Shown: positions 8,276 to 17,420, numbered from the stretch's first letter. The stretch is DNA of 64,000 nt from Leptospira bandrabouensis (GCF_004770905.1 NZ_RQHT01000014.1:1491001-1555000); one strand, 5' to 3'. Notes: a model not told the origin generated them from the sequence alone. Made by a program: numbers and translations.

Positions 8276-10291
8276 ATGAAAGATAAATATATTCAGAAAG
8301 CTCCGGTTAAGTCTCTTTGTTGCGCAGAAGACGAAAACGAATACTCTAAAGTAGATATAAAAAGATTGAAAAATGAATCGGATAATCATGAACATGGCGA
8401 AGATAATGAGCATGATCATAGTCATCCGATAAAAATATTTTTGCCGAGTATCATCTCTCTAGCGTTATTACTCGGTGCTATTTTTTTCGATAATGTATTA
8501 AAGCCAGAATGGTTTAAAGGTTGGGTTAGGATTCTTTGGTATCTACTTTCTTATACTCCTGTTGGCTTGCCTGTATTGAAAGAAGCTGGCATTAATATTG
8601 GAAAAGGAGAAATTTTTTCTGAGTTCTTCTTAATGAGTATTGCTACGATCGGAGCATTTGCCATAGGCGAATATCCAGAAGGTGTTGCAGTCATGTTATT
8701 TTATGCCATTGGGGAGGTTTTTCAAAACATAGCAGTAAAAAGGGCGAAGTCTAGCATCAAGTCTTTACTTGATCAAAGACCTGAAGAAGTTACGGTGTTA
8801 AGAAATAATCTACAACAAACAGTAAAGGCAGAAAGTGTTACTATTGATGAGATTATACAACTTAAACCTGGAGAAAAGCTTGGTCTTGATGGTATATTAT
8901 TGTCAGAAATAACATCGTTCAACACAGCAGCTTTAACTGGTGAAAGTAAACCTGATACTAAAACAAAAGGTGATACCGTATTGGCGGGTATGATTAACCT
9001 TAATACAGTTGCCCAAGTAAAAGTAACAGCGGCATATACTGATAGTAAACTTAGTAAGATCTTGGAGTTGGTACAAAACGCTACTTCTAGGAAAGCACCT
9101 ACAGAATTACTTATTAGGAAATTCGCAAAGATTTATACACCTATTGTTGTTCTGTTAGCTATAGCAACATGTTTGCTCCCTTATTTTTTTATATCAGATT
9201 ATCAATTTAACGATTGGTTGTATCGGTCTTTGGTGTTTCTAGTTATTTCTTGCCCTTGTGCATTAGTGATAAGCATTCCTTTGGGTTACTTCGGTGGCAT
9301 TGGTGCAGCTAGTCGAAACGGTATCTTGTTCAAAGGTAGTAATTTTTTAGATGCTCTTGCTAGCATTCAAAACCTAGTAATGGATAAAACTGGGACAATG
9401 ACAGAGGGAGTTTTTAAAGTTCAGGAAGTTGTTTTTAATCCAGGATTTAACCAAATTGAAATTCTAAAAATGGTAAAAGCTCTGGAAAGTCATAGTAGTC
9501 ATCCAGTAGCAACTGCTATCGTCGACTTTGTTGACTCAGTAAGTGATGAGATTTTCTTACAGAGTGTAGAGGAAATCCCTGGATATGGGTTAAAAGCTGA
9601 GGTAGATGGAAAGCAGTTATTAGTCGGGAATTTTAAGCTGATGGATAAATTTGCCATCGTTTACGACATTGATCCGAAGAATATTGTTTATACGGTCATT
9701 GCGGTCGCTTACGATAAAGAGTTTATCGGTTATATTACCATTGCTGATCGCATAAAAGAAGATGCACAAATCACAATTGATAAGTTAAATTTGCTTGGTG
9801 TAAAATCAACAATGCTAAGTGGCGATAAAAGCACGATAGTGAAATTTGTTGCAGAAAAACTAGGCATACAGAGTGCTTTTGGGGATTTGCTTCCCGAAGA
9901 TAAAGTCAACAAGATAAAGGAAATCAAATCGAAAGGAGAAACCGTAGCTTTTGTCGGAGACGGGGTTAATGATGCACCTGTTGTCGCGTTAAGTGACGTG
10001 GGTATTGCAATGGGTGGTTTAGGAAGTGATGCCACAATTGAAACTGCTGATGTAGTAATACAAGACGACAAACCAAGTAAAATACCTATGGCAATCAATA
10101 TCGGGAAGCAGACAAGACTGATTGTTTGGCAAAATATCATTCTAGCTTTTGTGGTAAAAGGTATTGTACTGATCTTGGGTGCAGGTGGACTGGCAACAAT
10201 GTGGGAAGCTGTTTTCGCAGATGTCGGGGTTGCACTTCTCGCGATTTTAAATTCAGTCAGATTGCAGATGAAAAAATTCGCAATTAAATAG
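8276..10291 (+). CDS. Heavy-metal-translocating P1B-type ATPase (Zn/Cd/Co-like)
   Basis: About 671 residues. All P-type marks are present: TGES (about 221), the metal site SCPC in TM6 (about 324), the phosphorylation motif DKTGTMTEG (about 369), the SHP motif (about 408) and GDGVNDAP (about 561). The CPC form suits Zn/Cd/Pb or Cu exporters. Instead of a normal GMxCxxC domain, the N-terminus has 'CCAED' and a His-rich stretch ('HEHGEDNEHDHSHP'), which favours Zn/Cd/Co over Cu. GAGGAA lies 7 bases before the ATG at 8276; the upstream GTG at 8261 is in frame but less likely. It moves metal to the periplasm, where the RND system could take over. Confidence 0.93.
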   Translation: MKDKYIQKAPVKSLCCAEDENEYSKVDIKRLKNESDNHEHGEDNEHDHSHPIKIFLPSIISLALLLGAIFFDNVLKPEWFKGWVRILWYLLSYTPVGLPVLKEAGINIGKGEIFSEFFLMSIATIGAFAIGEYPEGVAVMLFYAIGEVFQNIAVKRAKSSIKSLLDQRPEEVTVLRNNLQQTVKAESVTIDEIIQLKPGEKLGLDGILLSEITSFNTAALTGESKPDTKTKGDTVLAGMINLNTVAQVKVTAAYTDSKLSKILELVQNATSRKAPTELLIRKFAKIYTPIVVLLAIATCLLPYFFISDYQFNDWLYRSLVFLVISCPCALVISIPLGYFGGIGAASRNGILFKGSNFLDALASIQNLVMDKTGTMTEGVFKVQEVVFNPGFNQIEILKMVKALESHSSHPVATAIVDFVDSVSDEIFLQSVEEIPGYGLKAEVDGKQLLVGNFKLMDKFAIVYDIDPKNIVYTVIAVAYDKEFIGYITIADRIKEDAQITIDKLNLLGVKSTMLSGDKSTIVKFVAEKLGIQSAFGDLLPEDKVNKIKEIKSKGETVAFVGDGVNDAPVVALSDVGIAMGGLGSDATIETADVVIQDDKPSKIPMAINIGKQTRLIVWQNIILAFVVKGIVLILGAGGLATMWEAVFADVGVALLAILNSVRLQMKKFAIK

Positions 10292-10342
10292 TGAATTTTA
10301 TTAAGTCATTTGAAGTTTTCATGTAATTAATAGGAGATATTT

Positions 10343-10954
10343 ATGTTATTAGAAACCGTTTTTGTTGGAATTTTATTTATAATTTATTTAGTTTTATGGA
10401 AAACTAAAAGAATGATTCAGAAAAAAAGAACTGGAAAAGATCCAGAAGTCATTGGGCAATCGAAATCGAATTTGCAAGCCTTAATGAATATTCTTTTTAA
10501 AGCGATAACTTATTATGTAATACTGATAATCGGAATTCATACTTTTAAACTAAATTTCTATGGGTTAAATGTTCCATTCAATCTGTTGATTGGAATCGAA
10601 TGGGATTTTACGGGTTTTGTTGTTGGGTTGGTTGGACTTTCTTTTTGTTTGTATGCACAAATAAAAATGAAAAATTCTTGGCGAGTCGGTATAGATGAGA
10701 ATTCGAAAGAGGAATTGATTACTGATGGTATCTTTCGTTTAGTAAGAAATCCTACGTATCTAGGATTGTTTCTTCTGAATTTTGGTGTTTGGATTATTTG
10801 GCCGACTCACTTAGTTTTTTATTTAAACATTGTTTTTGTTTTGTTATTTGAAATACAAGTTCGCTGCGAGGAAGATTTTCTAGAAAATGTGTATGGAGAG
10901 GACTATAAGTTATACAAAGAAAAATCATATAGATACCTTCCTTTCTTATATTAG
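10343..10954 (+). CDS. Isoprenylcysteine carboxyl methyltransferase-like membrane protein
   Basis: A 203-residue integral membrane protein with about five TM helices. The C-terminal half carries the ICMT/PEMT-type signature: 'ELITDGIFRLVRNPTYLGL' followed by 'EEDFLENVYGEDYKLYKEK', which forms the S-adenosylmethionine site in this superfamily. The bacterial substrate is unknown. It follows the metal ATPase by 51 bases on the same strand with AGGAGA before the ATG. Relatives of this family are often found next to czc-type genes, so a role in the metal-resistance unit is plausible but unproven. Confidence 0.75.
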   Translation: MLLETVFVGILFIIYLVLWKTKRMIQKKRTGKDPEVIGQSKSNLQALMNILFKAITYYVILIIGIHTFKLNFYGLNVPFNLLIGIEWDFTGFVVGLVGLSFCLYAQIKMKNSWRVGIDENSKEELITDGIFRLVRNPTYLGLFLLNFGVWIIWPTHLVFYLNIVFVLLFEIQVRCEEDFLENVYGEDYKLYKEKSYRYLPFLY

Positions 10955-11081
10955 AATTACTTTTTCGCCTTTGAAAGAGTCCGGATATTTGTGAGAATCA
11001 GAATTGTGACTGATATCCTTACAATTGAGATTCGGACTATCTTTCTGACAGTTTAATGGTTGTTTGCTGATAGACTCACCC

Positions 11082-11786
11082 CTACCAACCAATCTCCTTC
11101 TTATCCCGAAAGAACTTTCCAGTCGGTCCACTATCAGGTAAAGTGGCCGCCCATACAATGGTTTCTGCCCCTTTCTCCACAGGCCTTGTGGCACTCGCTC
11201 CCCCCATATCGGTTTTTACCCAACCAGGACAAACAGAATTGATTTTGATGTTTTTACCTGCGGCCTCAACACTCGATAGACTTGTGAGTGCATTGATTGC
11301 TGTTTTGGAAATGCGGTAAGCGGGATAGCCACCACCCATATCGGATAGTTGTCCCATCCCTGAGCTAACATTCACTATACGACCGTAATCATTTTGTATC
11401 ATCATTGGCAGAAATGTTTGGATCAAACGGAGTGGGCCGTATAAATTTACAAGTAGAGTTCGATGTAAATCTTCGCTTGAGGTATCAAAGAAGGAACCTG
11501 GATCGGCAAAGATCCCGGCATTGTTCACAAGGATATCCAATTTACCGAAACTTCCTGTGATAGTGTCAAGGGCCTCACTGATACTTTGTTCTTTGGAAAC
11601 ATCCAGAGAGAGGATTTCTCCTTTTCCCACTGCTTTCACTGCCGCTAAAGTATCTTCGGCCTCTCCAGGATTTCTGGCACCAATGAGAACATAGATTCCT
11701 TGTTTTGCCAGATCAATGGAGACTTGTTTCCCTATCCCTCGGTTGGCCCCTGTGACAAGTGCGATGCGTTCCTTGGATGCTTTCAT
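11082..11786 (-). CDS. Short-chain dehydrogenase/reductase (SDR)
   Basis: About 234 residues, a classical SDR with the NAD(P)-binding motif 'TGANRGIG' near the N-terminus, 'NNAG' near residue 88, a Ser in 'NVSSG', and the catalytic YRISK (Tyr-x-x-x-Lys). It would oxidise or reduce an alcohol/carbonyl substrate of unknown identity, in the cytoplasm. An Arg after the Gly-rich turn hints at NADP preference. The ATG at 11786 was chosen over a TTG three codons upstream because GGGAG then has a more usable spacing. It follows the lipoprotein hydrolase gene by about 60 bases on the same strand. Confidence 0.9.
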   Translation of the reverse strand: MKASKERIALVTGANRGIGKQVSIDLAKQGIYVLIGARNPGEAEDTLAAVKAVGKGEILSLDVSKEQSISEALDTITGSFGKLDILVNNAGIFADPGSFFDTSSEDLHRTLLVNLYGPLRLIQTFLPMMIQNDYGRIVNVSSGMGQLSDMGGGYPAYRISKTAINALTSLSSVEAAGKNIKINSVCPGWVKTDMGGASATRPVEKGAETIVWAATLPDSGPTGKFFRDKKEIGW

Positions 11787-11845
11787 AGAAATCAAATCTC
11801 CCTTTTTGTAGATTTATTAGCCTACAAGTTATCTATAGACTGTTT

Positions 11846-12859
11846 TTACTTGGACTTAGATAGTTCTGTGAGCCATTTTTCAGTTTGTGCCTCAATAAAT
11901 GTTTTGTCAGTGATCACCCATTTCGACATTAGAACATGCATTCCATTTTCCACGGCTACCTTTCGGTTGAGTGGATTTGGAGTTTTATCTAACCCAAAGT
12001 TGGTATATCCTTCTAACATTTTTGGAACACTCGCTGTTGGATCTTGTTCTTTTTCGTTTTTATAGTAGTACAAAAGTAAGGCGGGTGAAGTTACCTTACG
12101 AAATACCGCAGGTACTGCTGCATAGTTTTTTAAATCATTCACACCCACAAGAGCTGAAAAGTATTGTTCCGGATACCAAAAATTGTTTCGTTCTGGTAAC
12201 ACCTTAGGATTGTTATTGTGGGAAGAGGATCTAACTTTTCCTTTCAGTAAATGAATGAAGGTCAGTCCACCAGGATAGTTGAGTATATTCAAACTTCCAT
12301 CCACAGGTGCATAGAATGGATTTGCTAAAACAAGACCATCCACTTCTTCGGGATATTCAGAAGCAAGCCAAGTGGCAAGGAGTCCTCCCATCGAACTTCC
12401 AAACACAACCACACGATCTCCTTGCGATTGCATCATGTATAAAGCTTCACGAGATGCATCTAGATAGTTATTAAAGTTTTGATCTCTTTGGTCTTCTTTG
12501 TTGGTTCCGTGCCCCGGCAAACGGAGTAGATAGGTATTGGCTTTAAATTTTTTAGCCAATTTTTCCATTACCTCTTCACCTTCTGCACGAGAAGCACCAA
12601 ACCCATGAATGTATAAAAATGCTAAGGGAGTTTTTTTACCGAAACTGATGTAACGTTCTTCGTTTCCTGGTCTATGGTTTTTGCGTTTGCTTTCGGCTAA
12701 CTTCTCTTGAAAGTAAACTTCAAAGTTCGCATAACTTAAATTTGCTTTTGGTTCATATTTGGGACGACCCGCACAGGAAATTAAAACAAAGGAAACGGTG
12801 ATGAGGAGAACAGCAGACAGCTGTCGAAGGTTGTGGAATAAAGAACACGATTTAGCCAT
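11846..12859 (-). CDS. Alpha/beta hydrolase lipoprotein
   Basis: About 337 residues from the ATG at 12859. A signal sequence ends in a lipobox (LISC, Cys near residue 29), so the enzyme is a membrane-anchored lipoprotein facing the periplasm or the surface. 'FLYIHGFGASRAEGEEVME' gives the oxyanion region and 'VVFGSSMGGLLATWLA' the nucleophile elbow (GxSxG, Ser). A late His ('ENGMHVLMSK') may complete the triad. This is a lysophospholipase/carboxylesterase-like fold, but the substrate is unknown. An upstream in-frame start at 12919 would add 20 residues before the signal peptide and is unlikely. Confidence 0.85.
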   Translation of the reverse strand: MAKSCSLFHNLRQLSAVLLITVSFVLISCAGRPKYEPKANLSYANFEVYFQEKLAESKRKNHRPGNEERYISFGKKTPLAFLYIHGFGASRAEGEEVMEKLAKKFKANTYLLRLPGHGTNKEDQRDQNFNNYLDASREALYMMQSQGDRVVVFGSSMGGLLATWLASEYPEEVDGLVLANPFYAPVDGSLNILNYPGGLTFIHLLKGKVRSSSHNNNPKVLPERNNFWYPEQYFSALVGVNDLKNYAAVPAVFRKVTSPALLLYYYKNEKEQDPTASVPKMLEGYTNFGLDKTPNPLNRKVAVENGMHVLMSKWVITDKTFIEAQTEKWLTELSKSK

Positions 12860-12978
12860 ACAAATGGAAAATAATACATTGGATTTGCTTTCTTGTAAAG
12901 AGAGAAAAACCCTTGGCACAGGAAGGGTCGTACGAAAAAAGGTAGTAAATACCCCATTCTCATAAGGAACATCCCGGA

Positions 12979-14145
12979 ATGTATAGCCAATTCACAGAGC
13001 AACAACTTGAAATCAGAGATTTAGTTCGTAACTTCGTCAAAAAAGAAATCCCGCATGAAGTAGCCTTGCACTGGGATGAGAAAAACCAACACCCAACGGA
13101 ACTCATCAATAAAATGCGTTCGGAACTAGGAATTAACGGTCTTGTCATTCCTGAAGAATACGGTGGATGGGGACTTGGTGCGATCGAACAGTGTTTAGCC
13201 ATCGAGGAGCTTTCTCGTGGATGCCTTGGAATCGCATTAGGATTTGCTTACACTGGTCTTGGAATCCTTCCAATTCTAAAAGGTGCGACTCACGAACAAA
13301 AACTCAAATGGCTTCCAGACATTGCTGAAGGTAAGTTCGGAGTTTCTTTCTGTTTGTCAGAACCAGGTGCTGGATCTGACGTTCCAGGAATGACGACTCG
13401 TGCTGAGAAAAAAGGCGACAAATGGATCATCAACGGTGCAAAACAATGGATCACCGGAGCCTCTGATGCACAAGCCTTTACTGTATTTGCTTATACTGAT
13501 AAAAACCGTGGAACACGTGGTGTTTCATGTTTCTACGTTCCACGTAACGCAAAAGGTCTTACTGTTGGTAAAAAAGAAGATAAACTCGGAATTAGAGCAT
13601 CTTCTACTCACCAAGTGATCTTTGAAGATTGTGAAGTAGGTGAAGATGCACTCGTAGGAAAAGAAAATCTAGGTTTCGTTTACGCTCTCCAAACTTTGAA
13701 TGCTTCTCGTCCATTCGTAGCAGTTATGGGTGTGGGTGTGGCGCAAGCAGCACTTGACCATGCAGCTCGTTACGCTCGTGAGAGAGAACAGTTCGGTGTT
13801 AAAATCGGAACTTTCCAAGCAGTGCAACACATGTTAGCTGATATGTCTATCAAAGTAGAAACTGCAAGAGAAATCACTTACAAAGCAGCTCGTCTTTCTG
13901 ATGCAAACGATCCTAACCTTCCAAAATACTCTGCGATTGCAAAAGCATACGCTTCTGAATGTGCGGTTCAGTGTGCTACTGACGCCGTTCAAATTTTTGG
14001 TGGATACGGATACACAAAAGAGTATCCAGTTGAGAAGTTAATGAGAGATTCTAAAATCCTCACAATCTTCGAAGGAACCACTCAAATCCAAAAGAACGAA
14101 ATTGCAGCTTACGTAATTAAAGAAGCAGCTTCTAAAAAAGACTAA
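12979..14145 (+). CDS. Acyl-CoA dehydrogenase
   Basis: A 388-residue FAD enzyme of normal length. The first signature 'FCLSEPGAGSDVPGMTT' lies near residue 120, and the second region 'QIFGGYGYTKEYPVEKLMRD' is followed by 'TIFEGTTQIQKNEIA', where the Glu of EGT is the usual catalytic base. It introduces the alpha-beta double bond in acyl-CoA, the first step of beta-oxidation, with electrons going to ETF. Codon choice is biased toward a few codons, as in a highly expressed gene. It is monocistronic: a strong terminator follows within 30 bases. Leptospires live on long-chain fatty acids, so a central role fits. Confidence 0.95.
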   Translation: MYSQFTEQQLEIRDLVRNFVKKEIPHEVALHWDEKNQHPTELINKMRSELGINGLVIPEEYGGWGLGAIEQCLAIEELSRGCLGIALGFAYTGLGILPILKGATHEQKLKWLPDIAEGKFGVSFCLSEPGAGSDVPGMTTRAEKKGDKWIINGAKQWITGASDAQAFTVFAYTDKNRGTRGVSCFYVPRNAKGLTVGKKEDKLGIRASSTHQVIFEDCEVGEDALVGKENLGFVYALQTLNASRPFVAVMGVGVAQAALDHAARYAREREQFGVKIGTFQAVQHMLADMSIKVETAREITYKAARLSDANDPNLPKYSAIAKAYASECAVQCATDAVQIFGGYGYTKEYPVEKLMRDSKILTIFEGTTQIQKNEIAAYVIKEAASKKD

Positions 14146-14174
14146 GATCTTCAAAAAGAAAGTCGTTCGAAAGG

Positions 14175-14205
14175 AAAGCCTCCAGGAATGGGGGCTTTTT
14201 TTTTT
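14175..14205 (+). terminator. Rho-independent terminator of the acyl-CoA dehydrogenase gene
   Basis: A 9-bp stem (AAAGCCTCC with GGGGGCTTT, one G-U pair) around a short loop is followed by a run of ten T. It lies 29 bases after the stop codon. Confidence 0.9.
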
Positions 14206-14233
14206 GGGGCTGTGGGGGTACAGGATTGATGTA

Positions 14234-14320
14234 TGTATCCCCACCCTGAATTGGGCGGGGTGCGACCACCCGCCGCCCAATGTCTTCCCTATACAACACC
14301 TTCCCATTTCTTTCCACCGA
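14234..14320 (+). repeat. GC-rich intergenic repeat, copy 1 of 3
   Basis: A unit of about 85 bases. The core reads TCCCCACCC, a short spacer, TGGGCGGGG, a spacer, then CCACCCGCCGCCCAAT, followed by a less conserved tail ending near CCCATTTCTT. The same order of blocks occurs at 63766-63852 (same strand) and 51228-51307 (opposite strand). The first and second blocks pair with each other, and the second can instead pair with the third, so two mutually exclusive hairpins are possible. It sits between the terminator of one gene and the GNAT gene at 14371. Confidence 0.8.
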
Positions 14321-14370
14321 AATATTGTATTTGCAAATTTTAATATTCAGAAGTTCATCTTTTTAAATTT

Positions 14371-14841
14371 ATGAATCAAAATTTCACAATTCGAGTGGTC
14401 GAAACCCAAGATCCAAACTCGCAACTTTGTTTGGATCATCTTTGGGAAGAAATCCAAAATCGTTATGGATTCCAAGCGCCCAATCCAATGAACTTCCATG
14501 ATTTTTTACCACCAAAGGGTAGATTCTTCATCGCAGAACATAATGAAACAAAGGAAGTTTTAGGATCAGCCGCATATACAAAATTCAATAACGCTCAGTG
14601 TGAGTTGGACGCAGTGTTTGTATTTTCCCAGTTTCGGAAAAAAAATGTCGCCAAGTCATTGTTAAGTGAAATAGAAAAACAAGCACGAAGCGATCATTAT
14701 TCTTCTATGGTCCTACGGGCAGGTGCCCCCCAGCCAGAAGCTCTTGCATTATACAAAAACTTTGGATTTAAAGAAATTCACGCATTTGGTAAATGGGTTT
14801 CAGATCCTACCGCCATTTGTTTTGAGAAAAAAATAACTTAA
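14371..14841 (+). CDS. GNAT-family N-acetyltransferase
   Basis: A 156-residue single GNAT domain. The acetyl-CoA binding motif A is seen at 'VFVFSQFRKKNVAKSLLSEIEKQA' (about residues 85-108), and the typical motif B 'ALALYKNFGFKEI' follows near 128-140. The substrate cannot be told from sequence. The gene stands alone between a GC-rich repeat and a hairpin-rich intergenic element, with no strong Shine-Dalgarno before the ATG. Confidence 0.85.
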   Translation: MNQNFTIRVVETQDPNSQLCLDHLWEEIQNRYGFQAPNPMNFHDFLPPKGRFFIAEHNETKEVLGSAAYTKFNNAQCELDAVFVFSQFRKKNVAKSLLSEIEKQARSDHYSSMVLRAGAPQPEALALYKNFGFKEIHAFGKWVSDPTAICFEKKIT

Positions 14842-15160
14842 CTCTTTTTCTTTGGCCGCCCGTGCGGGCTACTTCGGAGTCCGCGTTCGCTTCCCCCTGA
14901 TTTGTCTGTCGTCAAATCAGGGTGCCTACGGCATCCTTCGTATCCCTGGCGGTTCATTTTTATTTAATCAATGTTAGGTTTTTGTATTCGATAAAAATAC
15001 GGATCCTTACTTTTCTACTACGAGAGGAAAACTTTTGATTATTTGATAAGTATTAGTCCTAAAGTAGGTCTCTGGTTCAAAAACGGATACTGTTCTATAA
15101 ATATTAGAATTATTTAAAAAATCCCCTTTACGTAAGAAATTTGGTTATTATGTTTTTGGA
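14842..15160. other. Intergenic region with a GC-rich hairpin element
   Basis: The first 115 bases (about 14857-14955) are much richer in GC than the surroundings. They contain GCCCG/CGGGC and a perfect 10-bp inverted repeat, CCCTGATTTG (14895-14904) with CAAATCAGGG (14913-14922), around an 8-base loop. It has the look of a dispersed intergenic repeat, but only one copy is in the window. The rest (14956-15160) is AT-rich and probably carries the promoter of the YHYH gene. No gene is seen. Confidence 0.55.
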
Positions 15161-16018
15161 ATGTTTCAAAAAACACTCTCTTTCGCTTTCGCCTTTATCT
15201 TCACAATCCAATGCGCACGTGATAAAAAAGATACGGATTTTACTTCGTTAGCACTTCTTGCGTTACTGAACAGTTCGTCTTGTACTACAACCTTTGGGGC
15301 AGGAGTGCCTGAGTGGATTCAAACTAGTTTCACTTGTGTTACTGTGTCTGTCAGCGGATCTAATTATGTATTTAAGTTTAATTCAGTTCCTACTTATAAG
15401 AGCATTTATTGGGGTTCTTCAAGTGCGAATTACGAAACGACTATGTATGCGAATTCAGGACAAACAAATGCTGCAAATCCTAATTTAATCAAATCACAAA
15501 ACTATACCTTAACGGTTCCTATGAACAATACTGATACAACAGCAACCACTTCCGGATTCGGAATGATTGGAGTTTCCACCAATGGAATTGCCATTTATAA
15601 TGACCAAGCTGCTCCCGGTGATTCCCTCTCTACAGAATATTATACATTTGATTCTGCCCAAGGACATCCAACCAATACTGGAGCTTATCATTATCATGTA
15701 GAACCACCAAAAATTTCGAATAACGATAGTAAGTTGGTTGGAATTGCCAAAGACGGGTATCTGATTTTTGGGAAAAAACACGATTCGACCACAGCGAATT
15801 TAACCACTGGATTTACTTTAGGTGATGCCAATAGTAGTACAAAGTGTACGGATGCTGCTAATAATGCATCAGTGCCTACCACTTGGTCGGGAGCCAGTAA
15901 TTACAATACGTCTAAAACCGCCGGAACTGCTCGACATTATCATGTGAATAATGGAACTGAGGTCAATGGAATTATTCTTTCTGGTAAACTCATCGGTCAA
16001 GGTGGCTCCACAAACTAA
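15161..16018 (+). CDS. YHYH-domain lipoprotein
   Basis: A 285-residue protein whose signal peptide has a lipobox-like end (FTIQC, Cys near residue 19), so it is probably a lipoprotein. The motif 'GAYHYHVEPPKIS' (about 173-185) and a second His cluster 'ARHYHVNNGTEVNG' near the C-terminus identify the YHYH family, named for this signature; its function is unknown. The His-rich motifs could bind a metal. It is followed by YwqK-like and SCO-like genes on the same strand, so a link to copper handling is possible but unproven. Confidence 0.75.
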   Translation: MFQKTLSFAFAFIFTIQCARDKKDTDFTSLALLALLNSSSCTTTFGAGVPEWIQTSFTCVTVSVSGSNYVFKFNSVPTYKSIYWGSSSANYETTMYANSGQTNAANPNLIKSQNYTLTVPMNNTDTTATTSGFGMIGVSTNGIAIYNDQAAPGDSLSTEYYTFDSAQGHPTNTGAYHYHVEPPKISNNDSKLVGIAKDGYLIFGKKHDSTTANLTTGFTLGDANSSTKCTDAANNASVPTTWSGASNYNTSKTAGTARHYHVNNGTEVNGIILSGKLIGQGGSTN

Positions 16019-16035
16019 TTTCCCAAATTACAAAC

Positions 16036-16611
16036 ATGGAATTAATCAAATTAAGATCGATTTTTCTATTTTCGATTTTTATCACCTCTCTGGTTCATTG
16101 TGGAGAGGTGGTGATGGATCATGATCCAGATTTGAGTCTTGGATTAGAAAGTATCTACTATTATAAAGGTCAGAAATTTTCAGGAAAAATGAAATCAATC
16201 CATCCAAATGGAACTGTGCGGATCACTACTTTTTTGAACGGGTTAGAAGATGGGTTAACTTCGGATACCTATCCAAACGGCCAAATCAGCGCTGAATATT
16301 TTTACAAACAAGGGAAACGTATAGGAACTCATCGAGGTTGGTATGAGGATGGCAAAGCTAGATTCCAATTTTCCTATATTGACGACTTGGCCGATGGAGA
16401 CCATTGGGAATGGTACGAAAGTGGAAAGGTTTTTCGATACGCCAAATTTAACAAAGGTTTAAATGTCGGAACAAAAGTTTGGCGTAAAGATGGTAAGATT
16501 TATTCCAATTATACTTATTCTCCTGAAAGATTGTATGGAGTTGTTGGATCAAAATTATGTTTTAAATTAAAAGGTGATGAGACCAATCAAAAAACAGTAA
16601 TCAATCCATGA
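16036..16611 (+). CDS. YwqK/MORN-type repeat lipoprotein
   Basis: A 191-residue protein with an N-terminal signal sequence and a likely lipid-attached Cys (LVHC, about residue 22). The body is a series of beta repeats of the type 'HPNGTVRITTFLNGLEDG', 'YPNGQISAEYFYKQGKRIG', 'YEDGKARFQFSYIDD' and 'YESGKVFRYAKFNKG', as in YwqK/MORN-like proteins. Automated pipelines often label such proteins 'antitoxin', but nothing here supports a toxin-antitoxin role. The gene overlaps the SCO gene by 4 bases (ATGA). Confidence 0.75.
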   Translation: MELIKLRSIFLFSIFITSLVHCGEVVMDHDPDLSLGLESIYYYKGQKFSGKMKSIHPNGTVRITTFLNGLEDGLTSDTYPNGQISAEYFYKQGKRIGTHRGWYEDGKARFQFSYIDDLADGDHWEWYESGKVFRYAKFNKGLNVGTKVWRKDGKIYSNYTYSPERLYGVVGSKLCFKLKGDETNQKTVINP

Positions 16612-17318
16612 TCATTTTGAATCGTTATATTATTTATATTTTATTTATTATCATCAATTTTTCCTCTTGTGGTTGGTATCACCGTGAGGAAGGAGAAAAA
16701 GATTCCAATTTAACGTTCTTTGATACTCCAAAAAAAGATAAGTTACCTTATTATCGAGGTAAAGATTTAGAAGCTTTTTGGGTGGATAAAAATGAAGAAC
16801 CAAATTCTGCAAGAAAGGTAGACCCTTTTATATTTCAAAACCAACTAGGTCAAAACATAGACGAATCCCACTTTAAAGGAAAAATTACAGTCGTATCGTT
16901 TTTCTTTGCTAGGTGCCACGGAATTTGTCCTAATATTATTAGAAATTTGAAATTTGTTCAATCTGAAATTACAAATACTAAAAATATTCAAATTGTTTCT
17001 TACTCAGTAACTCCTGATTTAGATACTCCGGCGGAATTAAAAAAATTTGCGGAGGAAAAGGGAATTTATTCCAAAAACTGGAATTTGTTAACAGGCGACC
17101 GTGAAAAAATCTTTGCAGTAGCTCGTAATACTTTTCAAGCAGATACTAACACAATTAATAAAAACCCTATAAAAGATTTTGTTCACTCGGAACAAATATT
17201 TTTAATCGATCCTAATTTAAACTTTCGTGGAGTTTATAATGGAAATCGAGGTGAGTCTATAAAAACCATGTTAGACGACATGAAACTGTTAGTTGGAGAA
17301 TTTTCATTCATTCAGTAA
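16608..17318 (+). CDS. SCO1/SenC/PrrC-family copper chaperone-like protein
   Basis: A 236-residue protein anchored by an N-terminal hydrophobic segment (about 5-20, possibly a lipoprotein at SSC). The thioredoxin-like domain carries 'FARCHGICPNI' (CxxxC, about residues 103-107), and the conserved His is present in 'DFVHSEQIFLID'. These three residues bind copper in SCO proteins, which help assemble the CuA centre of cytochrome oxidase or act as thiol redox proteins. It is translationally coupled to the YwqK-like gene. No oxidase genes are in the window. Confidence 0.88.
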   Translation: MIILNRYIIYILFIIINFSSCGWYHREEGEKDSNLTFFDTPKKDKLPYYRGKDLEAFWVDKNEEPNSARKVDPFIFQNQLGQNIDESHFKGKITVVSFFFARCHGICPNIIRNLKFVQSEITNTKNIQIVSYSVTPDLDTPAELKKFAEEKGIYSKNWNLLTGDREKIFAVARNTFQADTNTINKNPIKDFVHSEQIFLIDPNLNFRGVYNGNRGESIKTMLDDMKLLVGEFSFIQ

Positions 17319-17420
17319 CGAATTTCCAGATTGGTTTTTTTTGATACAAATTAAAAAAAAGGCTGACTTCGAATTCCTTTGCTACAAAAATCATACTTCT
17401 GTTTTAGGAAGCGGTTTTTT

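Noticed and set aside
16036..16611. Toxin-antitoxin system (YwqK 'antitoxin' label)
   Set aside because: The label comes from a database name; no toxin gene is nearby, and the protein is an exported repeat lipoprotein.
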